The notes: generated from the sequence alone by a model not told the origin. A stretch of DNA of 64,000 nt from Simmondsia chinensis (GCA_018398585.1 JAGTTD010000010.1:31164638-31228637); one strand, 5' to 3'. Numbered from the stretch's first letter, positions 32,286 through 45,000 are shown. Made by a program: numbers and translations.

Positions 32286-32608
32286 TTCTGTCACTATTGC
32301 TATTAATAACAGCATTTTACTTATGTTTCTAAACTTCGTATTTTTCAACCAATTAGAACACATAATTGAAAATAACAAAACCAAAAACCCTGCATCATCA
32401 TACCAACGGACAAATTTGTTATGCATTATATACAATTAGAATCATCCATAAATCCAAACAAAAAAACACATAGTTGAGTAAAACACAACATTCAATACAA
32501 TTCTTCCCATCATTTTCAGGTTTAGCAAAAACACATAATGTCTGACAAATGGGAGAGTCAGAAGAAAGTAGTCCAACATAAGTATCTTGGCAATGGTGCG
32601 ACAAACAA

Positions 32609-35600
32609 TCATTCATTTAGGTCATCTTCCACTGCATCATCCTTGTCTTCTAAGACATCATCCCCATCTTGTTCCTCATAATAAACTTCATCATCATGAA
32701 ATGAACTAGCTTCCTGTAAAATAAAGATAAACAAACTAAAACTTTTGTAAGGGTGGAAATCACTTGCCTTTAGAGTGGGTAGTCACATGTCAAAAGTGAA
32801 TCGAGTGTTTTAAGTAAAAACATAGTCATGTTGCAACAGCTAGCAAGGCCAACGTTTAAAAGAGAACAATGCAAATCCAAAGCAATTAAAGAAACGATAT
32901 CCAACCGGGCCTAAAGAAAAGGTTAAATTAATTAAGTGGTCTACAAATTCATCACAGACAACCCAATCTTCTTAGTTATCTAATTTATATACCAAATATA
33001 CATAATATAAAATCACAGGCTTATAGAGCTATAATTATTTTAACAGTATTATCCCAAACCGTAAGCACCATTTGTATAACTACTTGGAACATAAGAAAAA
33101 AATACTAGTTTCAACAAAGACCAAAACTAGTACATACTTACATTCATACATTTTTTGGACCGGTTGGATATTGTTTTTTAGTTGCAATTTTTATGTAAAC
33201 TTGAGGGGGAGAGGAGAAAGGATGAGAGAAGAGAATGAATCATATGACAATCAACTATATGGAAATACAATAAGGGTAAAAGTAAACTTAAATAAATAAG
33301 CAACCACCTAAAATTCACCTCTCTAAAATTATAAGATTTGAAAAACACCACCACCAACAACAAAGCAACAACTTTTCCATCTTCGCTAAGATAACCTAAA
33401 AAAAGCCGAATACAACTGAGTTTAGAACTAGACCTAGCAGAAGTGGATCCAACCACCCAACAAGCCATGTTCTAAATCACTACAACTCGAGACCAACCCT
33501 GCTACATCCATCCAAGCCACCACAAAACTATGGATAGAAAATCCAAATAAATAAACTTCAACATTCAATCCAAAGCAATTAAAATTTCTATTATGTGGAA
33601 TTCCAAAGTAATGCAAAAGCACACTAACCTTGTTTCCCCTCTTTGTCATAGTTGCCATTTGAAAATCTACCCGCTCACATACAGATTTCAAGCTTTGTTT
33701 TACATCTTTGAGCTCAGCCTCCAACTTCCTATTTTTCTCTTGCTCTTAAGCCAAGAGAGAGCGTTTCACACTAGATTGAGGGACTTTAACGCCCAACCTA
33801 TATGTCTTCGCATATCCATTCTTGTCTTCTCCAACAACTTGTACAAAGATTTTTTTGCGTTCCTCAACTCGTGTTGCCTCATCAAGATCCTATAGAAGCT
33901 CTTCTAGTCTTTTGTCAATCTCAGCTTGATATCATATTAATAAATGATGACCTTAACTTTTAGAAGTGACATGGGAAAAAATTAAAATACAAAATAACTA
34001 AAGATAAACCATACTAGAGCAGTGGCAGATCCAACATCAAGTTTGGATAAAGATTTTGGCTGATGTGTTTGCTGAAACATTGCGAGCTCATTTGGTTGTT
34101 TCTCATTAGTTATCAACTACACACACATATGACTTGTACTTTTCAATAAAAATTCTGCAAAAAACACACCTCATTATTCAAAGCAAACTAAGAGACTAAA
34201 CCAACCTTCTCTTTGTGTTTTCTAGCAAGTGTCTTAGTGCCACAATAATGCCTCTGTTTTGATTTTTTTTGGTTTTTTGATGCCTCTCTCGCGGCGTTCC
34301 TAAACCCAAAACATGAGAAGTGAATAATACGTAACAGAATATATTGCGACAATACACTTAGGGAAACATATTAGTATACCTGTCCTTTTAGAGAAAAGCA
34401 AAATTTGACAAAATTCTTCCATTGTGCAACAGGTGTACCAGAAGGCCTATTCTTTAAAGATATATCTTTCGTCTTTCATTCAATGAGTTTGTTTCTCCAC
34501 GAACATTTGTTACTTCCCCACGCTTGATCCATCTTTGATTTCACCCATTCATATGGCTCTTTTCTTTCGGGAAAGTAGTATGATTGCTATATGCAAACAA
34601 AGAGCTATTAGCATTTACACTTTATTGGCATATTTTCTCATTCTACAATTATTATATATTCTGACCGATAATGCTAAGTCCTTTAAATTTACATGATAAG
34701 TATAAAATACATTATCTTCACTACATCCCATACGTGGGTAATCCTCCATTCCGACATACTTCTCCATTCCTCAACATCATTCGGCAATGTTCTAGGATCA
34801 CGTGAGTAAAATCCTGTTAAAGACGACATTTTTCGCTGTGAATCTGAACATGGCTAGCCATGGTCTTTAACATCTACAAAAATTGGTTCTTTTGGGGTGT
34901 GCATTTTGTTTCTTCCTCTCCTCTTTACAGATTGTTGTGGTCCTACAAACTTAATGTAGTTGTTTTAGTATAATTTTAAACCCAAATATAAGATTACTCA
35001 TTTTTCACACAATTGTGTAACACAACCTGAATTTTGACTATCATTGGTTGCTTGTGTTTCTCCTAGGGATGATGTAGGAACATGACTTTCAGAACCTATA
35101 TAAATGATCAAATCATCATAACATATCAAAATTCTTTTCATATGAGAAAAACAATAAACATTAGAGAAAATAATTGAATTGTGAAATAATATGCATATTA
35201 AAGAAGAAACTACACAAATGAGATTGCTTAACCTGCTCCCTCGGAACTCCCAGCATGTCCCTCCCCTTGAGGACAAATGGCGTCACCGCATTCAAAAGCT
35301 TAAAGATGAGAAGCATTATAATGTAGTTAGAAAGCACGATTAAAATATAAATAGATGAAGATCAATAAAGCCAACAAATAGAATGCATAAGCTCACCCTC
35401 TGGAGTCACTTGGCGTTCTGAATCTTTCCTAATATCTTCATGCACCTGTTGAGGTTTCCTAGGGCTTCTTCTAACAATAGAGGTCTGAAATAGGGCACGT
35501 CGAGCTTGGGTAACCGGTATATTCTGGGAGTTCTTGACATTACTTCCACATTGTGGTAAATTCTGGGGAGGCTCAATGCCATTTTGGTTCCTATGTGAAG

Positions 35601-35820
35601 ATGAAGAAACTAATCTAGGACTATGGCGCATTTGTACAGAAGATTATTGGAGCTTGTTCTTCTTCGACTCCATGAGACGCTACATAAAGATATAAACTCA
35701 GTTTCAATAAGTAATGTTACAATAACAAATACAAAAATATTTTAAAAATATGAGTCACACCTTTAAATCAGTTACCGTTACCATTTTCCTCTTTCCCTTG
35801 TTGCACTCAGTGGGGGCCAT
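32609..35820 (-). pseudogene. TNPA-like CACTA gene (plant transposase family 24), multi-exon
   Basis: The second gene of En/Spm-type elements; its product binds subterminal repeats and assists transposition. The start ATG at 35820 gives MAPTECNKGKRKMVTVTDLK. Later exons read RLMESKKNKLQ and MRHSPRLVSSSSHRNQNGIE (35631-35362), SESHVPTSSLGETQATNDSQ (about 35090-35000), and a core with EEWRSMSEWRITHVWDVVK-type sequence (34790-34730). EPYEWVKSKMDQAWGSNKC and RPSGTPVAQWKNFVKFCFSL (34560-34380) are the diagnostic part, followed by a basic KNAAREASKNQKK stretch. A coiled-coil-like AELKDVKQSLKSVCERVDFQ (33720-33660) follows. The acidic C-terminus DDEVYYEEQDGDDVLEDKDD ends at the stop 32611-32609. Introns separate the pieces. 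At least one stop (LQ-stop-SSV near 35645) suggests decay, but splicing could avoid it. Confidence 0.8.
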
Positions 35821-36062
35821 GGCGTCCTTTACAATTTAGGGCTAGAAAATGATGCAACATAATAGTATACATACAACGGTAAATATCAACACATCAAGTT
35901 CAATGACACAATTAAACCAAATATCACAACACTCAAACAGACAATAAGGAAATTTGAGAAAGAAGAAAATAGAAAATGTCAGAGTTATTTAATCATTCAA
36001 ATACAAAAAGTTTGTCATAAGCATGTAAAAATGTTGATAGCATGTCTCCTCAATCTTTAGTA

Positions 36063-39000
36063 TCAGTCATAATCATATAGGGTATCATCTTCTTCACTAT
36101 CACTATTGTAGAAGTACTCTTCATTATCTTCGTCAAGTAAAGTAGTCTCTTTTAAAGGTATGTGAATCATTGCCCCTTCAATATCTTCTCTAACAATGTC
36201 AAAATCATCAACATTGATATCCATCATTGCTATAGACAGAACGCAATCTATTTCAGGTATGTTTTCCTCTCCCATGTCAAATAAATCTCTTGGTTTTGTG
36301 TTAGTGACAACATGCCGTTCTTTTCTCTCATCATCAGGAGTGTAAAACATTTGCAATGAATGAAAAGCTAGCACAAAAGTTTCATCTGTTTTCCACAATG
36401 CTTTTAGGTTTACAAGAGTAAATCCAAGTCGATCTTTCTTGATACTCTTATTAGGATCAACCCAATCACATCGAAAAAGAATGACCTTTCTTCCTTGATA
36501 ATAGTTAAATTCTAGTATTTCTATTAGCACACCATAACATATTACCAAACCACCTGTATGTGTAGTAGCAATGACAACAACACCAAAATTTTGAGTTACA
36601 GCTTTAGTGTCCACACTTTTGACACGAAATCTAAAACCATTTCAAGTGATTCATGTCATTGTCTTTATCTGCATGTTAGGCCATTTACTAAACCATTGTA
36701 GGTCTTCTATTATAACAGGATCAGCAGGTAGATGAAGCTTTACCTAAAAAATTAAAAAGAAATTAGAATAATACACGTCTTCAAAATGTTGAAGTCGCTT
36801 GATAATGTTGGTGCCCAATATTATTTCGTCTTAGAACTTACATTAGACTCAAACCAAGTACAAAATTCTTTTCTGTGAATTTCTTTGATATCTAACTGTT
36901 GCATCTGGGTATTTTCAATTGAAAGCAGTTGTTTATGCTCTCTACAAAAAAAACCAACATAACATAATCAAAATAGATGATTGAATATGATAAGACGATT
37001 GAAATGGCATGAATCATGGAAATGACTTACCCGATGTAGATGTGGATTTCATCACAATTGAACAAAACAAACCTATGTGCCTCTTCTCTCAATTCATCAC
37101 AAGCAACTATATCCTTCTTCGATGTGTAACGACTTTTGAGAGAGAATATTGATAATCCTTTACGCATTTCACCATCATCTAAGTCTTCATTTCTCTTAGA
37201 ACGAGCCTCTCTTGTCTCAACACTATGCAAATACCTCGAGCAAAAACTTAAACACTCTTCTGCAAGGTATCCTTCAGCAATAGATCCTTCGGGCCGACTT
37301 CTATTACCCACATAATCTTTAAACCTATGGAGGAACCTAGCACAATACACACTAAGTTATTAATAAGACATTATTAGAAAAGTATGTGTTGATTATTTGT
37401 AGGAATACAAAATCAAAAAGACATACCTCTCTATTGGATACTTCCAGTGAAAATGTACAATACCAGCAACCTTTGCCTCATATGCCAAATGAATGGCTAA
37501 GTGCACCATTACATCAAAGAAGGAATGGGGCAATATTTGTTCAAGGTCGCAATGAACTATCTTCATGCAATCTTATAAGCACTCAAAGTCATGTTGCGTC
37601 GCCACCTTTGAGCATAACTTTCTTAAATAGTTGCATAGATCAATTATGACCCAACTCACCTCCTTATTTTTCATTTCTCGCATTGCTAATGGCAGCAACT
37701 GTTGCATCAAAATATGATGATCATGACTTTTCAATCCATATATCTTACGTTCCTTCATGTGCACACATAGTGCAATGTTGGATGCATATCCATCGGGGAC
37801 CTTAATTCTAGCCAACACATTTATAAGTTCCTTCTTCTCTTCACCACTTAGTGTGAAGCATGATGGAGGTAAAATTGTCCTTCCTCTTTCTTCTTTTGGG
37901 TGAAGATGCTTCCGAATATTCATATCTTGAAGGTCAAGGTGTGATTGTAATGTGTCTTTTGTTTTTCCTTCAATATCAAAAAGAGTTCCGATCAAACTTT
38001 TAGAGATATTTTTCTCAATATGCATAACATCCAAATTACGTCGTACTAGAAGATATTCCCAATATGGAAGTTGGAAGAATATGCTCTTCTTCTTCCAAGG
38101 TCCAACTTCATCTACCCATCCCTTGGTCTTTTGTTGAGATGCAAGACCCTTGCCTAGAGTCCCATTTAACCTTACCATCTGTTCCAACAACTCCGACCCT
38201 GATCTGAATTTTGGAGCACGCCTCCTTTCACTAGTTCTAATAAATGATTTTCTATTATGATGATATTTATGACCATCGCTAAGAAAGCATCGATGTTCCT
38301 GATAACATAATTTCCTACTCCTTTTCAAGTAATGAGAACATGTATCTATGTTACAATGGGGACATGCAAATTTTACTTTAACCCTATACCCACACAAATT
38401 ACCATAAGCCGAAAAGTCATTTATTGTCCACAATAATGCAGCTTGCAATGAGAAAGTCTCATTCTTTAAGGCATCATATGATGCCACGCTAGTCTCCCAC
38501 AACTCACTTAATTCCTAGATCAAAGGTTGTAGGTAAACATTAATATCATTGCCTGATGCGTTGGGCCCAAGTATGAGCAAATAAATCATGAAGTACTCTT
38601 GCTTCATACACATCCATGGGGGTAAGCTATACATCATCAGAACAACCGGCCATGTACTATATTGTGTACCCATTATCCCAAAGGGATTGAACCCATCACT
38701 TGATAGACTAAGCCTAACATTGTGTGGATCTGAAGAGAAATTAGGGTATCATTCATCCAAATGTTTCCAAGCCACTGTGTCTGCTGGATTATTAAGCTTA
38801 CCATCTTTTGTGCGCTCATCCGCATGCCATCTCATGTATCTAGATATTTTGAATGACATGAATATCCTCTTCAGTCTTGGTATCAAGGGAAAATGGCGAA
38901 GCACTTTGCTAGGAACTTTAGCACCGTTAACAAGTGATACCATAACCCCCACCATTTGTAGTTTTCCATCTTAATCCACCACAAATAGGGCATGTGTCAC

Positions 39001-39700
39001 AGTCTTTCAACTCCTACCAAAATAGCACACAATCATTGGGGCAAGCATTAATCTTTTTGTAGCCAAGACCCAATTTTCGAATTACACTTTTTGTTTTATA
39101 AAAAGGGTTCCGCAATGTCTCACCTTTTGGAAGAGCTCTTTTAAAAATCTTTAGAAAAGCATCAGATCCAGCATTACTCACTCCATGCAAGCATTTTAGA
39201 TGATATAATTCGACAATAAACAAGAGCTTTGTAAATTCATTGCATCCAGGATACAATGGTGTATCTGCATCTTCTATGAGTTTATATAAATTTTCAGCCT
39301 CAACATTGCGTTCCTTTTTAGGTGATTCTGATGATTCACTCAAATTAGGAGAATGCAATCCATAAGCATTCTCTAACATTTCATGCATACCATCATCTGA
39401 CAATTCATCAAAAGTATCCATCTCACTAGCAAAATCATTTAGCTAGGGATCCTCCACCTCCCCATGGAGATACCACTTGCTACATGCGAAATTATCATCC
39501 ATGCCTTTAAGTGTAAGGTGAAGTTTCACTCTATTTATGTCCAACTCATATCGATTTGCACGAGTATTACATGGGCAAGGTATCAACTCATCCACATCCA
39601 CAATAGCAAGTGCATCAGTAACAAATGCTTCCACACCATTGTGAAATTCAGGTGAAACTCGTGAGCTTTTTACCCAATCTTTGTTTTTAAAGACATCCAT
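36063..39700 (-). pseudogene. TNP2/TNPD-like CACTA transposase (Transposase_21)
   Basis: Catalytic transposase of the CACTA element, in order on the minus strand. The N-terminal transposase-associated domain reads DWVKSSRVSPEFHNGVEAFV and IPCPCNTRANR (39700-39443), then an acidic linker (DELSDDGMHEML). The Transposase_21 core follows: FPLIPRLKRIFMSFKISRYM, RWHADERTKDGKLNNPADT, VRLSLSSDGFNPFGIMG, YSLPPWMCMKQEYFM (38960-38580), then WETSVASYDA, CPHCNIDTCSHYL and RNLDVMHIEKNISKSLIGTL. DUF4218 wording is SHDHHILMQQLLPLAMRE and NRSRPEGSIAEGYLAEECLS (37710-37260). DUF4216 is at 36614-36063 (FGVVVIATTH, VILFRCDWVD). In-frame stops at about 38748 and 38516 make it a pseudogene. Introns lie near 37350 and 36780. 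Confidence 0.9.
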
Positions 39701-40286
39701 ATGGGAAAATCCTACACTTAGAATGTATAAATGCCATTAAAATAGGACAAAATATTAGTGAAATTACATTTATTAATCTCTTATTGACCACAAGAATAGT
39801 GCAAGATCTGATGATTCACTCAAATTAGGACTATGTAATCCACAAGAATCTTCTAACATTTCATCCATACCATCATCTGACGATTCATCAGAAGTATCCA
39901 TCTCACTAGCAAAATCATTTAGCTCGGGATACTCCAACTCCCCATGGAGATACCACTTGCTACGTGCATAATTATCATCCGTGCCTTTAAGTGTAAGGTG
40001 AAATTTCACTGTATCTATGTCTAACTCATATCGATTTGCACAAGTCTCACATGCGCAAGGTACCGACTCATAATAGCAAGGGCATTAGTAACAAATGCTT
40101 CCACACCCTCGCGAAATTTAGGTGAAACTCGTGAGCTTGTCACCTAAGCTTTGTTTTTAAACACATCCATATGGACAAATCCTACGCTTAGAATATACAA
40201 ATATCATTAAAATAGGACATAATATTAGTAAAATTACATTAATTACATATAGTAATCTCTTATTGACCATAGGAACAGTGCAAGAT
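39328..40286 (-). repeat. 480-bp tandem duplication inside the transposase gene
   Basis: 39328-39807 and 39808-40286 are direct copies, both starting CTGATGATTCACTCAAATTA and ending GTGCAAGAT. Each contains the transposase-associated exon and the intron before it. The right copy has small deletions (for example the IPCPC region loses the HPHP-type bases near 40065) and is more decayed. The gene has therefore a doubled first exon region. Confidence 0.88.
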
Positions 40287-41189
40287 TTGTTACAAGACTC
40301 AAATTTCATATAATTTGTACTTTACTAACTATAATCTGAATCAACAAATTAAATTCACTACACAAACACCAAAACAAATCAAAAGCTAAAAAACATGACA
40401 AAAACACAACTTGTCATCATGAAGCATAAAACATTATAATCTAATACACTAGAAGAACTCAATGAAATCTACATTTAAGAGAAGAAATATCTTAAAACAC
40501 CATATGCTTAGTTCATATTTTCTCAAAATCAAGCAAAAATTGAACAAACTAATCATTATAGCATAAATCAAAACTAAAACTACACCAAACATTAACACAT
40601 TAGGTAATTATACATTAAACTATTCAATGCTCAACAAATTGATAGCAATCGTACATTAAACTATGCAATCTTTAACAAATTGACATGAATCTTACATTAA
40701 CCCTGTTTTATTATAAACTAACCCTATTTTGTACCTGAAACAAAAGAACGATAAGACGAAAGAGTGAAGACATAAAGATGAGATTTATAATACTTTCAAA
40801 CAATGAATCTCGAAATTGATACCTTAGCAACAGAATCAAGCTTGCACGCTCCTCGAAATAACCATTCAAGACTATACTCACCAACATTCTTAGGGGACAT
40901 GCATACTTACTATATACTGATTCAAGTTGAAAAGACATTGGTATCATCAAGTGTGATGCCCCTTGCTCAGTAGTTTTTTCTTTTCTCTTTTGAAATTGAA
41001 TCAGGTGGGAGAATGTTGGAAATTTTGTGCTTTAATTTTGCTTCCACAATGGAGCTTCGTTTTTTTTTTCCATTATTAACTACCTAATTGCTCCCAACAC
41101 GAATCTCTGGCATATGAATTGGCTCCTTTTGAAGCTTGAAAAGCACGCCGAATTTCATTCATTTTCTAATATTCTTCTCCTAATTTTTA
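40287..41189. other. AT-rich 5' part of the CACTA element and junction, no gene seen
   Basis: This should contain the transposase promoter and the right end of the CACTA element. I see neither a CACTA terminus nor a second subterminal array. The 79-codon frame at 40950-40711 has no recognisable motif. Confidence 0.5.
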
Positions 41190-41690
41190 TATACCTCTGT
41201 GCTCAAGGTTCTCATTTTCCCAATGCAAAGCATATTCGGGCATGTTCTAGTACTCAACCCAAGAGAACACTTTAGTTGTGGGGGCCATTTCAACCTTTGG
41301 AGTCCTAAAGCTAGTTGGTCCATTTGTACTAATCAGGGACATAATTGACTTATGGTAGTAGCGAACTCCGCGTGATTTCATCTTTATCTTATTTTTCCTA
41401 TTGACTAACCTTTCTTTCATTTCTACATGTGATTGAGGTCGCTCCAATTCAAGGTCAAGTTTGATCTCTGGCTCATTGTTTCCTATTGAATACCCTTTAT
41501 CTCTGATTCATTGTTTCTTATTGAACTCCATGCTCAAGGTTGGTCCCGTTCGATGTCAAGTTTGATCCTAATCAAGATGTATTTTGTTCGAAGTGTTGGA
41601 TTTTATCTTTAAGGTTCGGTTTGTCTTGAGTTCCTTTTGTCTAGCTCAAGTATAATTTTTTGTTATTCATTAGCATATTTTTCAACATGC
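41190..41690 (+). repeat. Dispersed repeat, copy 2
   Basis: Partner of 20225-20690 with the same order of phrases (GGGCATGTTCTAG, TTGTACTAAT, GCGAACTCCG, GGTTGGTCC, GGTTTG then GAGTTCCTTTTGTCTAG, CATATTTTTC). Similarity is patchy but colinear over about 450 bp. Confidence 0.6.
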
Positions 41691-41792
41691 TTTTGTTGAT
41701 ATATGGCTATTAAAAAATTTGCATATGCGGAAAATAAATATAGTTAGATTTTTGTGTCATATTAGTATTTTCTCGCAAAAATCAATTATATT

Positions 41793-41828
<36 letters not shown>

Positions 41829-41829
41829 G
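41793..41829. repeat. (CA)n(TA)n microsatellite
   Basis: An uninterrupted CA run of about 11 units passes into about six TA units, in a spacer. Confidence 0.95.
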
Positions 41830-41890
41830 GGGATAAGGTGTGGCCCAACCTTACCCCTACAAAGCGCTACCCGATAGAGAGGTTGTTTTA
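41830..41890 (-). repeat. Fragment of the shared LINE/SINE 3' body
   Basis: The minus strand reads AACCTCTCTATCGGGTAGCG then TAGGGGTAAGGTTGGGCC. This is the CCTCTC...GGGGTAAGGT segment typical of plant SINE and RTE LINE 3' bodies, as in copy 3 here (46640-46690). Only about 60 bp remain. Confidence 0.55.
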
Positions 41891-42320
41891 TTAGTACTAG
41901 GGGGTATAAATAAGCCATGCCAGCTTGCAAATGCTCACAAGCCGGCTCGTCATAAAGCCCGAAAGGCTTGGCTCCTTTTGAGCTCGAGCCAACTCAAGCT
42001 TGCTTGTTTAGCTTATCGAGCTTAGCATGAGTCCTGGGAAGCTTGAGCCCGTAGGCTTGATTGCCTAAATGAGCCTAAGCGTGCATTTTTCTAATATAAT
42101 ATATTTGCTTAAATTTGCCCCATTAAGCCAAATTTGAGCCTAAGTGAGCCAAGCCCGAGCTTAAATAAGCCAAAACGAGCCTAGATTAAGCTTTCCACGA
42201 GCCGATCTCAAGCTTGAACTTTATAATTTCGACAGGCCTTGAACAGAGCCCGAGCCAAACAAGCTGAGCCTCAAATTTAGCAAGCTTGAACTCGGCTCAG
42301 CTCAAAGTTAATACTCACTA
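41891..42320. repeat. Degenerate AGCTCGAGCC-word repeat
   Basis: Words such as GAGCTCGAGCC, AAGCTTGAGCC, GAGCCTAAGC and GAGCCAAGCCCGAGC recur irregularly in both orientations for 430 bp. There is no coding frame. Several units are near-palindromic. I do not recognise the parent element. Confidence 0.7.
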
Positions 42321-42609
42321 CTTTATGAGACAAAAGCTTCAAAAAGTCCAAGAAACAGCCAAGAAACCACATCAACAATAAATAAGCTTAGAGAGCAATT
42401 AAACACAAGAAAGGCCATGGTTGGGCATGAAATTGAATAATACATAATGTGCCAGTTGTATTAAAAATAAGAAGGGGTCCAGTTTGCCGGCAAAAGAGGG
42501 ATGAAGTGTTAGTGGAATTGTTGTTGTTTAGTGTAATCACATCTCATTTTCGCCTTCATTATTTGGGTTGTTAGTCGAAAAGACTGCTCCCATTATGTGT
42601 TTGCCAGCT

Positions 42610-44030
42610 AAACATGAAGCTAGAAAGGAACAACTTTTGGCTCGATCGTTGGGCTACTAATTTTTCTTTAATTAGTACGCTAAGGGAGGGTGATCATGTC
42701 GAGGACACTACCGTGAAAGTCGCTGATTTTATCGCAGGTGGGGAGTGGGACACGAAAAAGATTAGATGTGAGGTCCCTTTGTACCTTTGTCACAATATTC
42801 TGGGTGTTTCGATTCCTAAGACAAATGTAGAGGACAAGCTTTGTTGACGTTACTCTAGTACAAGTTTACTATCAAATATGTAACTTGGCTGGCCATAACT
42901 TTGATTGGTCGGGAAGGAATTCCTGAGAGTTTCAATAGATTTGAAATCTTGAAATCCCTTTCAAACTTAAAGTCTTTCTATAGCAGGCATTGAGTGACTA
43001 CCTTACTACAGGTGTTCAAGTTAAAAAAAAACATATTCCCTCATATGAGAGTACTTCTGTCTGGTGGAAGTCTGTTAATGAGGACTTGTCTCATGTTCTA
43101 GTTTCATGCTTGAGAGCTAAAGACATGTGGAAAGTGGCTAAGGCTCCGCGATACTATGCCCCACTATTCCAACTTCATGGACAAATTGAAGTCCCCGCAA
43201 ATTGCGTAGAAACCTCCCCAATTTGATTTATCACTGCTAGCATATTTGGAACGACAGTAACAATGTACTATTTCGGAATTAGAAGACAAGTCCAACTAAG
43301 CCCTTTATTCTAGCCAGACATATGTGTGTGGGAATGGTCATGTTGGGGAAAAATGTATGAAGGAGTTGTTAATCTTAGTAGGTCGAAAAGCAAGGAAGGT
43401 AATAAGAAGACTAGATGGGTCTCGCGATACCCTTCCCCTCAAGGCTGGGTTAAGGAAAATTTTGATGATTCTAAGTGTGGGAATTTGGCTGCGTACGTTT
43501 TATTATTCGAGATCAGCGCGGGAATATTATTCTAGCCGGAACAAGAAAACTCCATTGAGCTCCAATTATTATGGTTGAAGCTACTGCTGATAAAGACGCC
43601 TTGGTTTATGCAATCAGGAGTGGCATAAGTAGGATATTACTGGAAGGAGATAATGATATTGTAATAATGAGGTGGTCATGAAAACGCTTAAGGGCATCTA
43701 TTTGACTCCAACTGATATTGTGACTGTTGTGGAAGACATTCATACTATCAGATCATGAAAACGCTTAAAGGCATCTATTTGACTCCAACTGATATTGTGA
43801 CTGCTGTGGAAGACATTCATACTATCAGTGCATCGGTTGAGGACATCTCTTACAATCACGTGTTTAGAGAAGCAAATCGTTCTGCGGACTCATTAGCCAA
43901 CGCTGGCCAAGAGTGCTCCGATGTTTCTATCTGAGATCATGCTCACTTTCGAGCCCTTCTTTTGATTTCTCGGGTTGAATCCCTGGGTTTCCCTCGTATG
44001 AGGAGGCAATATTAAAGATCTTTTAGTCTT
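42610..44030 (+). pseudogene. L1-type LINE 3' end (zinc-finger domain and RNase H)
   Basis: 5'-truncated non-LTR retrotransposon. It starts after the reverse transcriptase with LERNNFWLDRWATNFSLIST (the FWxDxW motif; 42614-42847). The zf-RVT region follows (VWWKSVNEDLSHVLVSCLRA then KDMWKVAKAP; 43060-43160), close to the usual C...E...HxLxxCxxAxxxW. Next is a tethered RNase H: RWVSRYPSPQGWVKENFDDS (43410-43470), decayed motifs and an EGDN-like step near 43640, and finally FREANRSADSLANAGQEC (43861-43920), the usual C-terminal RNase H box. It is broken by frameshifts, including a 77-bp duplication at 43676-43829. No poly-A tail is evident. Confidence 0.85.
43676..43829 (+). repeat. 77-bp tandem duplication in the LINE
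   Basis: Two copies, 43676-43752 and 43753-43829, start TCATGAAAACGCTTAA and end ACTATCAG. They differ at two positions. As 77 is not a multiple of three, the duplication shifts the RNase H frame. Confidence 0.95.
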
Positions 44031-44064
44031 GTCTTTACCATTTTTAAAAAAAAGATATTTTCTT

Positions 44065-44475
44065 AAAAATCATCCATATTTTAGGTGCGGCTTTAAAAAT
44101 TTATCTAAATTTTTTTTATTTTTTAATGTTATACTTAACTTTTTTTCAAAAAATTTCAATGTTACATTTTGATGTGACATCGTTGACATCTATTAAATTT
44201 TACTGATATAGCCTTTTGAAGAAAGAGAAAATAATTAAAAATTTGGAATTTATATTCAAATAATTTAAAAATATTTTAAATGTTTTAAAAAAATGTTTCA
44301 AATATCTAAAAATTTATAAATATTAAGAAAAATAATTTATATATTCAAAAAAATTTTAAATGCCACATTAGCAAAAATTAACGAATGTTAACATGTCTGA
44401 TTAAGCTGTGACATTAAAAAGTTAGAAACTTTAGGTGATTTTTTGAAACTACATATGAAGTATAAGTGATTTTTA
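44065..44475 (+). mobile_element. MITE copy 1 (inverted-repeat element)
   Basis: The left end AAAAATCATCCATATTTTAG is the inverse of the right end CTACATATGAAGTATAAGTG then ATTTTTA. The interior is AT-rich with GTTGACATCTATTAAATTTT and GTGACATTAAAAAGTTAG. The same interior appears in inverse at 46901-47330. Confidence 0.72.
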
Positions 44476-45000
44476 AACAAAATAAAACCTATACTATATT
44501 CAAATAAATACTAGTGTACAAAACAAAAGGTTATAGGTCAATTACATAATAACCATTTCTAGTTTGTTAACTGTGTAATTTGGACTTTATACAATTCACA
44601 TTATATCAATTTAATCATAAAGTGAATTCATGTTAGTTAACTACAGATTTTTGGTAGTTGGGGTGTGGGTGGGTTTAAATCGGTCAAAGGATGGATTTGT
44701 ATTGATTCGCTTGCACTTGACATGACCAAGTCTTCCGAAATTAATGTCAACAGCTGAACTTAAATTTCACCCTAGGAGTGAATTAATACAATACATATTT
44801 TATACGGACTAAATTAACAAAACTAAAACTAAAAAAGGACTACATTTAATTAATGGGCCAAGTTCGTCAATTATGTTCTTAATTTTTAAAATTTTTTTTT
44901 TAAATTGTGACGATTTAGTTCTCCTGCATAAACCAAAGTTTTAATGTTTTTAAGAGTGTTAATTTGGGACTATCATTGTATAGGGATGGAAAGCTAAGAG
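44476..45000. other. Spacer, no gene seen
   Basis: Unique-looking AT-rich sequence between a MITE and a SINE. There is no open frame or terminus. A poorly preserved TGTATAGGGATGG at about 44979-44991 may be the left target duplication of the next SINE. Confidence 0.5.

Larger units (their letters stand above)
31804..40990 (-). mobile_element. CACTA (En/Spm) DNA transposon, right end not found
   Basis: The left terminus CACTACAAAAAAAGTGG at 31804 is a classic CACTA end, followed by subterminal repeats (31830-32280). Two genes read on the minus strand toward this end: a TNP2/TNPD-like transposase (about 39700-36063) and a TNPA-like protein (35820-32609). The matching right terminus (TTTTTTGTAGTG) is not seen in 40287-44000, so the element is probably truncated. 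The right boundary given is only where unrelated repeat sequence begins. It inserted into the copia gag ending at 31803. Confidence 0.87.
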
